From: Mastigias papua
Taxonomy: Eukaryota > Cnidaria > Scyphozoa > Rhizostomeae > Mastigiidae
DNA: 64,000 nucleotides
Direction: 5' to 3'
Assembly (NCBI GenBank): GCA_964019165.1
Contig: OZ025274.1
Coordinates: 5,789,868 to 5,853,867 of the forward strand
Position numbers and translations under genes: made by a program
The notes under the pieces: model-generated
Told to the model about the DNA's origin: nothing
What the model saw: only the letters and a program-made list of their open reading frames with translations
The model's database searches: none
In this document: in pieces, positions 9,665 to 23,118 of the stretch
Position numbering within the stretch: the first letter of the stretch is position 1
How the letters are laid out: each line of letters starts with the position of its first letter

Positions 9665-11052
9665 ACAGAATAGAGTTAGGCAGAAGGGTCACTCTGTGTC
9701 GGTTCCTTTGATGTTTTGCTGACACCAGTTCTCAGCGATTGACCTATGGGGAAACGGCTGAACTTCTTAAACTCGATTTGAGAGCGAGGTTGTTGAGAAG
9801 GCGTATCGAAATGTTGAGCTTGAGAATGTTGCTGCGACAGAGCATAGAATTCAACGGTACAAAGATGGAACCCTGTTCTAATTTTGCTCATTGTAGGAAA
9901 AGGTATGTGTTTGCATTTTGTGTTTACCACCGGTTTCACCCAATTTCAGGGCTCATCAGTGCAGCTAAATAAACTGATTACCGGCTGTAGTCCGGATTCT
10001 GATTCTTCGATTCCATTTCGAAGAAATTAGTCTTTGCTCTTCACCGTTACCCTGGCATGGGAGGCTTGAGAGGTAGTTTATGCTTGCCCATTGCACAACC
10101 CCAAGGCTATCAGAGGGAAGAAGGCACCTCATGTCTTCTTTGTTGGATTCATTGACCTAACCTGCTACCCAAACATTGTACGCAAACCGTTCAGTGTTTT
10201 TCGTTATAATTTCTCTTGCATATGTAGTGAAACGTAAACTTTGTAGCATAGGCCATTTCTTGCTCAATGCCGATTTTCTTCTTTTAGTTCATTCGCATTC
10301 ACAACATCACACACCTGGGACATCACCGTGCGTCACTTCTGTCATCACACACTTGGTCAATCCTATTCTGTTGTTCTCTACGCAATCACCGCCACACGAT
10401 TCCATTCAACAAACAACTAACCCGTCCTCTACGTAGCTCGTGTTAATTTTGAGTTGTCCTCTGTTTATGTATATATCCATGTTATTTGTAATGTAAAGTT
10501 CAGTCAGAGTAGAGTCTGAGTACACCCAACATCATCGTCTCCTCTCTCTGCCTCCCTGTTCTCTACACGTTAAATAAGACTGTAACACCATGAACATCAA
10601 CAAACCAACGAGGGAAGTCACAGGACAAGCCATAATGATAGGAATCCATCGTTCCTATACATATTCTCGACGTACACAATGAGTACTTAAAGTGATATAT
10701 AGTTTATATGCAATTTCAACTGCCGGGATTGTTACCATCCGGCGAAAATCCACCCTGCAAAGTGTGAGATGTGCATGTACAAGATGTTAGTTAGTTTTCA
10801 TAGTTTTCTGAACGTTTACAGATGCCTCTGCTACACTTTTCTTCGACATTTTCGAGAATTCAACATTGAGGATCGAAGAAAAGCACAAAAAACGATACAA
10901 TTTCTCCTGGGCTTGCGGTCAAACGCCTTATAATTTTGCCGAAGCGCACTTACTTAACCTCGCTTTCATTCACCTCCTTGCTCACGCATGCGTGAAAAAA
11001 AAGTGTCAGCCGGAACTGACCGGAGTGACCCTTCTGCCTAACTCTATTCTGT
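9665..11052. mobile_element. TIR element, ACAGAATAG ends, 9-bp target duplication
   Basis: 1388 bp. Left ACAGAATAGAGTTAGGCAGA and the reverse complement of the right end match for about 31 bases up to GGGTCACTC. TSD is GGTAATATC on the left (9656-9664) and GGTAATATATC on the right (11053-11063), i.e. a 9-bp duplication with one extra AT. Removing it restores the Penelope frame (CDILP-FIIPF). It encodes no recognisable transposase and contains a copy of the repeat at 10223. A 9-bp TSD would fit a Mutator-like or Merlin-like element, but this is unproven. Confidence 0.7.
10223..10587 (+). repeat. Dispersed repeat R, copy 1 (possible solo LTR)
   Basis: Begins TGTAGTGA. It shares long blocks with 18843-19003 plus 19494-19680 (GCCGATTTTCTTCTTTT, CACACCTGGGACAT, TCTCCTCTCTCTGCCTCC, CACGTTAAAT). 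Weaker similarity continues ~40 bp beyond 10587. It may be a solo LTR because of its TG start and size, but no TSD was found. Confidence 0.5.
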
Positions 11053-11063
11053 GGTAATATATC

Positions 11064-12800
11064 ACAAGAGGCCCGTGAATGGGGTTGTAAGAGATCATCT
11101 CGCGATAATGGGGGCACCTTGGAAAATAATTTGTTAATGAGGCCAATATTATAGCCCCGTTTGATAAGTATGGTAGATAGTTGTTGTAAATGGAAATCCA
11201 AATCGTCATCATTGGAGATAATGCGACGGCATCTCAGAGCTTGACTGTAAATGATGCCTGCTTTGCAATTAGGGGGGTGAAAAGAATTTGAATGTAGAAG
11301 TGACGGAACATCAGTTGGTTTCTTGTATAAAGTCGTATGCAGTGTATTGTCTCGGTTGAGAATCAGTACATCTAAGAATGGTATCTCGTTAACTGAATGT
11401 GACATTTCAAATTGTATAGTGGGATGGGTGCTGTTCATATGTTCAAAGAAAATCTGTAATAGATCAACACCATGAGTCCAAATACAAAAAATATCGTCTA
11501 TGAAACGAAACCACACGAGTGGCTTCTTACCCCCAGGGGCTGAATTAAGTATACGACGCTCTATAGAGTCCATGAAAATATTAGCATAATTGGGAGCATA
11601 TGGTGACCCCATAGCAGTACCGTGTGTTTGTAGATAAAAATTATCTATAAATTGAAAATAGTTGCTTTGGAGAATGAAGTGAAGTATCTGTCTTAAGTGT
11701 TTAACTGATAATGGGAGGTCACTCCCGTAGAAAGCCTGTAGGGCGCTTATGCAAACATTGATTCCCTCATCATGAGGGATGTTGGTGTAAAGTGACTTCA
11801 CATCAAAAGTCACTAAAAAAGAATTGCATGGTATGTCACCAGCAATTTCTTTGATTTTACGCAAAAAATGCGTTGTGTCCTGTATATAAGATGGAATTTG
11901 CTTAACAATTGGTTTGAGGTAATAGTCAATGTATTTAGAGAGGTTGCTTGTAGGTGAATTACATCCTGATATAATCGGGCGTCCAGGGACCCCTGGTTTG
12001 TGTATTTTAGGTAGTAAGTAAAATATTGGTATCCTGGAATGATTGCTAGGATCTAGAAATGTAAACGTTGGATAGTCTATATGGTGTTGTTGGTAAAGAA
12101 ATGTGACAAAGGTTGAAATCTTAAAAATTAGATCACTCACGGGATTGTGATCCAACTGTACGTAATAGTGTCGATCATTGAGTTGTCGGTGGGCCTCCCT
12201 CAGATAGCTGGTAGAGTCCCAGATAACAATTTTACCGCCCTTGTCAGCTGGTTTAATTGTAATATTGTTTTCGGTACATAGATCATGTAGAGCTATTTTA
12301 TCCTCTCTAGAAAGATTTTCAGTACGGGGAAAAGGCCTATGTTTTTGATTGATTTCAAAGTATATTTGTTCAAGATATCTGTGAATACTAGTATTGTTTG
12401 GAATAGGGGGTTCCCATGTTGAAGGAATATGTAGATGGTTGAAATCATGTCTAGGCGTTTTTCGATGAAAATATTTCAAATATAATCGTCTGCGGAATCG
12501 TTGAAATGCCGAGTCGATTTCTTGGATAGAGGTGGGCTTAGGTGTAGGTATGAAACCTAGACCCTTGGATAAGAGATTGATATGTGATTGTGATAAATGC
12601 ATATCACTGAGGTTGTGTATTAGTTCTGTTTTAATGCTGGTAGTCAAGATCAAACGGTGTAATGTTTTCTTGTAAGAATTTTTCTTGGAAGTTCTTTGGC
12701 TTCGTTGACGCTTAATCAGAGCTATAGTTTTAAGTTTGCCAATCTTAGTCATATGGTGGAGGTGATTTGCTAATAATGAAGAAGACAAGATAAAAATCAC
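11064..12800 (-). pseudogene. Penelope-like element reverse transcriptase
   Basis: A long open minus-strand frame. Its last ~35 codons (below 11053) come from the inserted TIR element, so the native part is 11064-12800. It encodes a Penelope-like RT, which copies element RNA at chromosomal ends or nicks. Motifs in order: IKPADKGGKIVIWD (N-terminal conserved block), LLPKIHKPG, GRPIISGCNSPTSNLSKYID, TFDVKSLYTNIPHDEG (first catalytic Asp), HGTAMGSPYAPNYANIF, and RFIDDIFCIW, where FIDD holds the catalytic Asp pair. The RT core is uninterrupted. A GIY-YIG endonuclease, present in many animal Penelope elements, was not found in the downstream pieces. Start codon uncertain. Confidence 0.85.
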
Positions 12801-13555
12801 CCAACGTATAATGGCTCACTCTCAAATAAATCATTGAATGTCTGTTTACAGTAATAAGAACATAGAATAATGGTGTAAGATTATGGAGCAAAGTAGTATA
12901 GGCAAAACACATGCTTTGAATATATTTTGTAGAATCAAACGGGATATAATGGTATATATGTAATAGTTTTGGTCTCGGTTTAGAAAAGAAATATAGTCGA
13001 ATATGGTTATCGAAAATTGAAGGTATTTTGATGTAATGAGGAAATGTTGTACCTCACAGGTGTATTGTACGAAACCAGGTAAAATTGATAAGTAAACAAG
13101 CTGAGTTTATATCATGAAATCGGATAAATCGGCTAGCTGGAGATTGTCATATGTTAGAACACGGAGCAAATAATGATAAAAAACTTCGGTACTGCAATAC
13201 TTAGGGTAAAGGAATGTATGTGAATTTTGAAAAAGGGAGCAAAGCTGAATTGTTATCGTAAAAAACTCTAGCATTTTGAAGGAAGGGTATCGGCTGTGGA
13301 CCACCAAAAGTTTTGAAAGGAATATACGAAGCCTTAAGGCTAATTAACAAAAGAATTTGCGGACTATGGACGAAAGTCAAATAGATGAACGTTGAATATG
13401 AAACAGAAGTGTGGTATTGAAGTGTGAAGTGTGGTATATTAACCCCAAAGGTCAAATAACACTTGAAACAACCTGGGGGTAACGCAGCAAGAAAAGCTGC
13501 TTTGATCATTGTAGATAATACAGATCTCAAGGTACTGTAGCCCTTCAAATATCAT
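12801..13555 (-). mobile_element. Penelope-like element 5' leader
   Basis: Sequence upstream of the RT frame on the minus strand, up to the LINE fragment at 13556. It has frequent stops and no recognisable domain. Assigned to the element only because of position. Confidence 0.4.
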
Positions 13556-13664
13556 AAAACTCCATAGTAAATAGCCTCATCGCGAAGATTGATGAAATAC
13601 GGTTGCTTGTAAAAAGGAAAACATTGATATTTTGGCCATAAATGAAACCAAAATCGATCACAAA
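13556..13664 (+). pseudogene. LINE piece 1: start of endonuclease domain
   Basis: Plus-strand translation gives SLIAKIDEIRLLVKRKNIDI then LAINETKIDHKI, the N-terminal part of an APE-type endonuclease, where the NET/K-I-D block follows the first catalytic Asn-Glu region. It is cut at 13665 by a CAGGCCCGTAG end and resumes at 17001. Confidence 0.7.
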
Positions 13665-13760
13665 ATTGCAGGCCCGTAGTCAAGGGGGGCCTGGGGGCAA
13701 GACCTCCTGGAATTGTGAAATTTGACTCTGTGCCCCCCTACAGAAATGAATTACATATAT
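13665..13760 (+). mobile_element. Left end of a hAT-like element
   Basis: Starts CAGGCCCGTAGTCAAGGGGG, a terminus of the CAG-G style seen in hAT-type elements, and interrupts the LINE frame. The matching right end was not found; it may be lost in the TA tract. Confidence 0.4.
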
Positions 13761-13766
13761 ATATAT

Positions 13767-14617
<851 letters not shown>

Positions 14618-15173
14618 TGTAAAATAACACGATTTTACAGGATATACAAAGATATAAAATAATAGAAATAAGTCATACATAAAAGTACACAAGTTCCTTT
14701 GTAACGATAAATGTCTTTCACTGACGGCGACTATAACGTAACAAACTCAGTAACGCTAACGGCAAACAACAAATTCCAAAATGGCAATACTCTAAACACG
14801 AACGACGACTTTGACTTCAACTCACGACAACACTGTTAACGACGACTTCACATAACGACTGACTACACAGAACATTATATGCTTTATTTATATTAACAAA
14901 CATGACGTAACAAAATAATTATAAGATATGACGGACTAAGGGGGCAATGCAATGGCATGGTAACACAACACAACAAACGACAGTGTACTAAGATTAGACA
15001 ATACGTCACAGACAAGTAAAGCAACATGATGACGGTAACAGTTGGAGATGATGATGATGCAGCACTTAGAATTATGATGACGGGGCAACAAAAAACGGAC
15101 CATATAGGAACAGAGAACCAACGTTACTTAACATGACGAAATCAAAGATAAAAATAAAACTAGTATTATAACA
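14618..15173 (-). mobile_element. 3' LTR (minus orientation) of small gag-only LTR element
   Basis: 556 bp, plus-strand ends TGTAAAATAA...TATAACA. It differs from 15887-16438 by a 4-bp indel near 14678 and several substitutions. On the minus strand the purine tract GAAGGAGGGAG (near 15177-15189) precedes it. Confidence 0.8.
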
Positions 15174-15287
15174 TAACTCCCTCCTTCAAAATCAAGCCTC
15201 CTGGCTTGAAAAATCAAAAGAGAGCAATACAAAAACCTCACTGGGTACAGAACACATTACAACATAAAAAGAATAATAGCACACATA

Positions 15288-15842
15288 TTACGTTAAATCG
15301 CGAAAGTCAAGAATGCCTGACACTGTGTTCATGGCGTGATATATGTCAGCCGCAGGCGGCTCAGTAACAGAATAAAAGCTGTTGTTCTTCCTTAGTCCAT
15401 CAGGGGTAAACGCGAGCAACTCCGTCCTGATAGACTCTATTGGTTCCTCATCTGGTATACCCTCTGGAGTTTCCGTAGCTACTGTTCGAATAGGTTTTCT
15501 TGTCTTCTCCAGTTCATATACAATCCCATGAAGGTCTTCCAATAAGGTATCGACGTCCCTTCCAAGGGACTGGATATCAACGGGGGCTCCGGGGAAAGAA
15601 GTTGCTTGAGGGGGCGAGTCCACACCAGAAACATGGGGACAGGAATACCTCCTGTCCCAACAGTACTTGGCTACATGGCCGACCCTCAAGCAGCAATAAC
15701 ATATAGGCCGGCCATCTTCACAGCGATAAACGTTAGTCCGATTGAGGAACGGGTTTCTAGCTTGTTCCTCCGCTGCCCTCACTTTTTCAGCCATAGCTGC
15801 CACAACTGTGCGCACAAGATCCAAAACACTTTTTAAGTCCAT
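15288..15842 (-). CDS. Gag-like CCHC zinc-knuckle protein of small LTR element
   Basis: 184 codons, ATG at 15842-15840 on the minus strand, about 45 bp from the 5' LTR. The N-terminus is helical and charged. One perfect CX2CX4HX4C knuckle, CYCCLRVGHVAKYC (about residues 47-60), fits nucleic-acid binding as in retroelement Gag nucleocapsids. A coiled, acidic C-terminal half follows with no protease or RT. The frame is intact. Best read as a minimal Gag kept by a non-autonomous element; I do not recognise a named family. Confidence 0.7.
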   Translation of the reverse strand: MDLKSVLDLVRTVVAAMAEKVRAAEEQARNPFLNRTNVYRCEDGRPICYCCLRVGHVAKYCWDRRYSCPHVSGVDSPPQATSFPGAPVDIQSLGRDVDTLLEDLHGIVYELEKTRKPIRTVATETPEGIPDEEPIESIRTELLAFTPDGLRKNNSFYSVTEPPAADIYHAMNTVSGILDFRDLT

Positions 15843-15886
15843 GTCTCAATCTGAAGTGTGAGTACGTTCCTCACACGGGGCACCAA

Positions 15887-17906
<2,020 letters not shown>

Positions 17907-18303
17907 TGTAATTAAACGACGCAACAAATACTAAAACGACCAATAACAATGAATGTTCCAAGTTCATTAAGCAACGGCTTCTTCTAAAACTGTCTCTCTA
18001 ACTGACGATTGTAACGGCTTTTACTCACGAATACTTCTAGCGACCTCCATTAACGACTTTCACATGACGACTCTGACGGCTTCACATAACAACTGAACGG
18101 GACACAAAACAGCATGGTCCTTTTATGGTAGGCAGATTACAGAACACAAAGAAAGGGCGATTACAACATAAGATGGTAACTGATGATTAGTGGCATGGTA
18201 ACAACTTACAAACAAGACTGAGGGGTCAAAAAATAAAGGTACGTCACTGACAAAAATAGAAGTACATAACATACACGTGGAACGATAAACCAGTTGTTTA
18301 ACA
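17907..18303. mobile_element. LTR-like insertion (possible solo LTR)
   Basis: A ~400 bp segment with TGTAATTAAA...TTTAACA ends splits the LINE. Its layout (ACGACTTTCAC, ACGGCTTCACATAAC, GGCATGGTAAC blocks) resembles a diverged copy of the LTR at 14618. After it the LINE frame resumes as EYLFETPPLSF. No clear TSD was seen. Confidence 0.5.
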
Positions 18304-18445
18304 GAATACCTGTTTGAAACTCCTCCATTAAGTTTCTCTTTTTCTGCCATCATGACAGATAAATTATCATCAACCTTGAATAAGATGAAGACATCGCATG
18401 ATTCAGGTCACGATGGCATTGCGAGCTTTTATTTGAAGATTGCTA
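18304..18445 (+). pseudogene. LINE piece 3: RT entry region
   Basis: The open frame reads EYLFETPPLSFSFSAIMTDK then MKTSHDSGHDGIASFYLKIA. The G-x-D-G-I-x-x-x-x-L-K-x-A motif is the start of the non-LTR RT. It ends at the TA (18444-18445) where a TIR element inserted. Confidence 0.75.
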
Positions 18446-18842
18446 CACGCTTTTTTTATAAGGAACCTACCTCAAGGCCTAGTTCTAAAAGTTCCTTATT
18501 TGTAGACCTCAAATAAGCATATTGTAATACCAAAAGTTCCTTAATAGTTCCCTAATTTTCACTGCACATCAAGTGCCATAAAAATAGTACAGAAACAGGA
18601 AAAACATAAAATTTTGAATTTTGCCTGTACTTGTGGCTAGAACTGAGGAGCAAAAACACAAAGATGGTAGGAACAAAGTTTTACAAATTCATAAGTGAAA
18701 TGTTAATAATGTATAGTTTGTTGCTATGTATAGTGAAAATCTCACTTTTGGGTGCTCTGACTACAATAGGCCATAACACTAAAGAGAGGAGGGAGAAAGC
18801 ATACGTATGCGGAAACTACTCAATGAAGCACTTGAAAGGAAC

Positions 18843-19003
18843 TGTAGTGACACGTAAACATTGTAACTTAGGCCATTTCTCAGTTAATGCCGATTTTCTT
18901 CTTTTCATTCATTCTCATTCACAACATCACACACCTGGGACATGACCATACGTCACTCCTGTCATCAAACACCTGGTCATTCCTCTTCTGTTGTTCTCAA
19001 TGC
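18843..19003 (+). repeat. Dispersed repeat R, copy 2, left part
   Basis: Matches 10223-10385 in many blocks, beginning TGTAGTGACACGTAAAC. Split by a LINE tail at 19004-19493 and continued at 19494-19680. Confidence 0.5.
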
Positions 19004-19493
19004 AAACGCGCAAGATTTAAGCGACCCGTGGCCTAAAAAATGGTTAAGCGTTAAGAATCTTATTCGCTTTGATCGCTGTGTTATGGTATATAAGATTGTA
19101 AACAAACAATGCCCTGAAAGCCTGTGGAATATGTTCCAACAGAGATGCTCTATATCACATTATAATACGAGGAATTATAGGGATCTCCATATTCCCAATC
19201 TAAACCTTGAATTCACTAAAAAAGGGTTTCATTACTCGGGCATTAAGGTTTGGAACGATATTCCAGTTAATATCAGAGAACTGTCATCCCTGCACCTATT
19301 TAAAATTCATCTGAAAAGGCATTTGATGAGCCTTGATAATTAATTCAAGCCCCCTCAAGAACGACTCCCTGGAAGATCAGATTAATTAATTAATATTTTA
19401 TATTCTTAGTTTTAGATTTTTACGTTGTATTTTACTGAAGGGATATCGTTGTTTGAATGAATTATATATATATATAATCATCATACCATGCGC
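19004..19493 (+). pseudogene. 5'-truncated LINE tail (RT C-terminus)
   Basis: The open frame ending at 19343 encodes KNLIRFDRCVMVYKIVNKQC, then NTRNYRDLHIPNLNL and IKVWNDIPVNIRELSSLHLF. This is the conserved carboxy-terminal region of jockey/CR1-type non-LTR RT proteins. A ~150 bp AT-rich 3' UTR follows, ending in a TA run. Extreme 5' truncation is typical of target-primed insertion. Confidence 0.75.
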
Positions 19494-19680
19494 CAATTCA
19501 ACAAACAACTAACAACCACCTAACCCTTTCCTGTACGTAACTCATGTTTATTTCGGTTGTTCAATGTTTATGTATATATCACTGTAATTTGTAATGTATA
19601 GTCAGTCAGAGTAGAGTCAGAGTACCGTCAGCATCACCGTCTCCTCTCTCTGCCTCCGTGTCCTCAGCACGTTAAATCTG
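19494..19680 (+). repeat. Dispersed repeat R, copy 2, right part
   Basis: Continues the similarity to 10405-10576 (AATTCAACAAACAACTAAC, TCTCCTCTCTCTGCCTCC, CACGTTAAAT). Confidence 0.5.
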
Positions 19681-20089
19681 ATACTCGCCATCAACGGATC
19701 AACGAAGGATGTCACTGAATGAACAGCAGTCTATAGGAAGCACACGAAAACACGTTCCTATAGAACCGGCTTTTTTAGTTCTTGATACTTTCAGTTATAA
19801 AAATCTTTCAAAGCGAAAAGAGCCTTATAGTAGAGGTCTACGAAATTTTTTAACAGTAATTCAAAAACATAAAAATTCATTGTACTTAAAAATTAAGTAT
19901 ATGAAAAATTTAATTCAGAATATATTTTTAAGCAAAATTTTTTACAATTTAAAATTTTTTTCTTCGGAAAAAGTTATCACAATTCTTTTGTTGAGAAAAA
20001 ATCAGTTAAATGCGTTGAGCTTTTTATAACGACCTAAACGTGCCATGTCAGCAACACCAACAGCAATATCAATACAAGGAAACTTAATA

Positions 20090-20443
20090 ATGGCGGCTGC
20101 TTTCGGAGATGATTGGAAAGACAATGAAGACCTTAGATTGGATCTTGTAGCTTACAGGTGGTAAGGTATAAATCGGCAAGACATTCTTTATTATGTAAAG
20201 AGGGACTACCCTCAATATTCATGGAGTTTGCGCACATTATGCTGTCGCTTGGCCCATTCTAACATAAACATAACGGACCACACTGTCAGTATCGAGCAGG
20301 AAAAAGATGCAGTCCAGAAAGAGTTCAATGGCCCTGGGAGGGATCTTGGATACGGAGCTCTGCATCATAAAATAAGGCAGGTGCACAGTTTAGACGTTCC
20401 AAGGGATTTGGTATATGCTGTTTTGACTGAACTGGATTCATAG
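20090..20443 (+). pseudogene. N-terminal fragment of an integrase-core-type transposon protein
   Basis: Begins ATGGCGGCTGC (MAAAFGDDW). One stop at about 20163, then YYVKRDYPQYSWSLRTLCCR, EKDAVQKEFNGPGRDLGYGA and LHHKIRQVHSLDVPRDLVYA. The order (W-S-L-R-T-L, then G-P-G-x-x-L-G-Y-x-x-x-x-x-K-[IL]-R, then V-P-R-x-x-V-Y) is that of helix-turn-helix regions before the DDE core in animal integrase-like transposon proteins. The DDE core itself is missing, so the copy is dead. Confidence 0.5.
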
Positions 20444-20641
20444 GGACTTCGTGGTAGAGCAGCTGGCCCAGCTGGGAGATCAAAATCTTCACTTCTGCCA
20501 TCGTGGCCACGTTTTCGTTTCCTAAAGGTTGGAATGACGGAGAAACATTGAATATCATCATTATTATTCACTTGTTTTTCAATAAATCTGACAACATTCA
20601 ATCCAAGATTTTATATGCTTCAGTATCTGGCATCATGGCCC

Positions 20642-20896
20642 CTACTCTCCAGCAAGAATATCGATTTCTTGTCTATCATCTATAATTTTTTTACAGTCAT
20701 CTTTGAACGCAGCCTTGATATTTTCAATCGAAATTTCATTATAGTTGTAAGTTACGAATTCTCTTGGTCCAACCCTGGTGTACTTCTGTGCTTTCCCGGG
20801 AACAGGTGAGCTCAGTCTTTGCACAAAAAGCTCTTCGATATCCTGGCTTGCATTGCTCCCTTTCGCCTTTCTATCCCCAACTCGTTTCATCTTCAT
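20642..20896 (-). CDS. Short unrecognised frame in the long-TIR element
   Basis: 84 codons from ATG on the minus strand, convergent with the integrase-like fragment. It is Lys/Arg-rich at the start and contains VGPREFVTYNYNEISIENIK. I do not recognise a domain. Its place between the inverted repeats suggests an accessory protein of the element or a remnant of one. Confidence 0.35.
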   Translation of the reverse strand: MKMKRVGDRKAKGSNASQDIEELFVQRLSSPVPGKAQKYTRVGPREFVTYNYNEISIENIKAAFKDDCKKIIDDRQEIDILAGE

Positions 20897-21398
20897 TTAT
20901 TCCTTGTAGTTAGACCATGCTTTCAATTTGTTGTCAGGCATGTTTGTCACACCTGAAATATTGCGGCAGTTATTGCTGTTGTTGTTGCTGACATGGCACG
21001 TTTAGGCCGTTAAAAAAGTTCAACGCATTTAACAGCTTTTTCTTAAAAAAAAAGTTGTGATAACTTTTTTGGAAAGAAAAACATTTTTAAATAGTAAAAA
21101 ATTTTGCTTTAAAATATATTCTGAATTAGATTTCTCCCATACTTAATTTTTAATTGCAATGAATTTTTTTATGTTTTTGAATTACTGTGAAAAAACGTCG
21201 TGACACTTATCGGCCACCATAGAGGTCCTTGTGTACTCCAGCTGGATTTCTCTGCCTAAATTGTTTTTTTGCATGAATCACTTTTTTGAGGGTTTCTTTA
21301 TGGGATAAAGGTGGGCTTTTAGTAGTATAAATTCTTTAAATATTTCGGCCTTCTACATGTATGTTCCTTATAAATCGGTTCCTTATAAAAACAGCGTG

Positions 21399-22450
21399 TA
21401 TGCCAGTTGTTGGCGTGTCCTTGTGTGATCTCTTCAATAAATCATTGTTTCCAGGAAAATTTCCGGAGGACTGGAAAATAGTGCGTATTGCACCCATCTT
21501 CAAGAGTGGTGCAAAGGATGATAGGTCGAACTATAGGCCAACATCCGTTCTTCCCTTCATATCTAGGCTATGTGAGAAATTAATTTTCAATCAGTTTTAT
21601 GAATACCTGGAAGCAAATAAATCACTATATCAACATCAGTCTGGTTTTCGACGCTTACACTCAGTAGCCACAGCCCTTATGGCTAACACCAGTGATTGGT
21701 ACTTGAATATAGATAAAGGAAAATACACTGGTATAATCTTTATTGACTTGAAGAAGGCTTTTGACACGGTTGATCAAGAAATCCTACTGATAAAACTGAA
21801 AATGTACGGAGTGACCGGCCTGGAGCATGACTGGTTCACATCATACTTGGATAACCGTAAACATTTCTGCATGGTAGATGGTACCTCCTCTGATGTGAGG
21901 GGAATAAATTGTGGAGTTCCTCAAGGTTCTTGTCTAGGTCCACTCTTGTTCCTGATTTACATCAATGATTTGCCTTTTTCCTTGCAGAAATCTCATGTTA
22001 GCATGTATGCTGATGACACGACCATTTCCTTCTCTTTAAAAAGTATTGATGACCTGCAAAATGACCTAAACTTAGATCTTTTGAAGCTACAGGATTATTT
22101 GCATGCAAACAAACTTTCTCTGAACGTTGTGAAAACGCAATCACTTTTTATAGGCTCTGGTCCAAACATCTGTAAGATCGAAAGCCAGTCTGATGCTCCA
22201 CCATCTTTTTCAATAGGTGATCAGAACATTGAAATGATTACCAACACAAGATACTTAGGTGTTCAGATAGACAGTAAACTCAACTGGTACAAGCATATCG
22301 ATACTATTAAGACCAAGGCTAATCGAGACCTTAGATTTATTGAGTATTCTAAGAAATATCTGCCATCTGACGTACTCAACAAAATGTATAGAGGAATTGT
22401 TGAGCCCCATTTGAGCTACTGTTGTTCCGTTTGGGGCTGCTGTAGTGAAT
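21399..22450 (+). pseudogene. LINE piece 4: RT core
   Basis: A long open frame (jockey/CR1-type non-LTR RT, which copies LINE RNA at a nick). Motifs in order: FPEDWKIVRIAPIFKSG, NYRPTSVLPFISRLCEKLIF, QSGFRRLHSVATAL, GIIFIDLKKAFDTVDQEILL (first catalytic Asp), GVPQGSCLGPLLFLIYINDL, MYADDTTISF (YADD intact), KLSLNVVKTQSLFIG, and LGVQIDSKLNWYKHI. It ends VWGCCSE at 22450, exactly at the left boundary of an LTR element. The frame resumes as SKLDVLQK at 39241. Confidence 0.85.
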
Positions 22451-22859
22451 TGTAACATATTGGTGTTCTATGTCTTATATTAATCTGTGTTTTATGTCGT
22501 GTCGCTTTACTTTTCATGTTGCGTTTTGGAATGGCGTATTTGTGTTAATTCCTGTTATGTATGTAACTTGCTTGTAGTGTCAGTATCACTCTTTCCTGGC
22601 GATGTGTTTGTCCCTGTCAACATGTATTGTGCTTTGACGTAACGAATGTTGTATAGTGCTTACGATTATATTACGTGTGTTTTAGTATTTGATTCAGTCA
22701 GTCAGTCAGTGAATTCAGTTCTTACGGTTACAAATATAAGCCACATACGAAGAGCAGTTTCCTTGCGTTATATCTAACTTGGGCCTAGGCCTATGGCCTA
22801 GGCTTAAAGACTAAAGACCAATCACCGGCCACCAGAAGTGAGACCCCTTGTACGTTACA
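22451..22859 (+). mobile_element. 5' LTR of Gypsy-type element A
   Basis: 409 bp, TGTAACATAT...TACGTTACA, nearly identical to 38828-39236. Followed 4 bases later by a primer site beginning TGGTGACAGGAG (22864). Confidence 0.85.
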
Positions 22860-22863
22860 AATT

Positions 22864-22877
22864 TGGTGACAGGAGTA
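22864..22877 (+). promoter_or_regulatory. Primer-binding site of LTR element A
   Basis: TGGTGACAGGAGTA just inside the 5' LTR. The first 12 bases equal the primer sites of the elements at 7178 and 24678. Confidence 0.7.
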
Positions 22878-23118
22878 AACGCTGCGCACCATTTACGCCG
22901 TGGTGGAGGATGTTGTCAGTGTCCAAGGGGAGAATTCAGTAGATGAGTACTCTTTCTCACATCAATTTTGACTATTGACTTTTGGTTTTGTTACATAGAA
23001 GAATGTTTTATGGTTGAGATCAAGTGACTTTATCTGATTGTGTTATGTACCTCTTGAGTTGATATGTTACCATCGCTCCTACTGATCGCAACGCCAAGTT
23101 CAGAAGATCCATCAAGAT

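Larger units (their letters stand above)
19839..21229. mobile_element. Element with ~230 bp terminal inverted repeats and 8-bp target duplication
   Basis: The first ~230 bases (19839-20070) match the reverse complement of ~20985-21229, including ACAGTAATTCAAAAACATAA, ATTCAGAATATATTTT and CCTAAACGTGCCATGTCAGC. A direct repeat TAGAGGTC flanks the element (19831-19838 and 21230-21237). It contains an integrase-like fragment on plus (20090-20443) and a separate frame on minus (20642-20896). It resembles animal DNA transposons with integrase-type transposases (IS3EU-like), but the class is my inference. Confidence 0.65.
18446..21398. mobile_element. TA-targeting TIR element, CACG...CGTG family, copy 2 (2.95 kb, with nested inserts)
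   Basis: TA flanks at 18444-18445 and 21399-21400. The ends CACGCTTTTTTTATAAGGAA and (reverse complement of right) CACGCTGTTTTTATAAGGAA are near-identical. Excision with one TA joins the LINE frame as KIA-MPVVG, which fixes the boundaries. Inside are repeat R (18843-19680, itself split by a LINE tail) and a second element with long inverted repeats (19839-21229). No transposase attributable to the outer element was recognised. Confidence 0.75.

Noticed and set aside
10950..11052. C-terminal extension of the Penelope RT reading into QNRVRQKGHSG...
   Set aside because: This tail is encoded by the TIR of the inserted 1388-bp element; the native frame continues at 9664.
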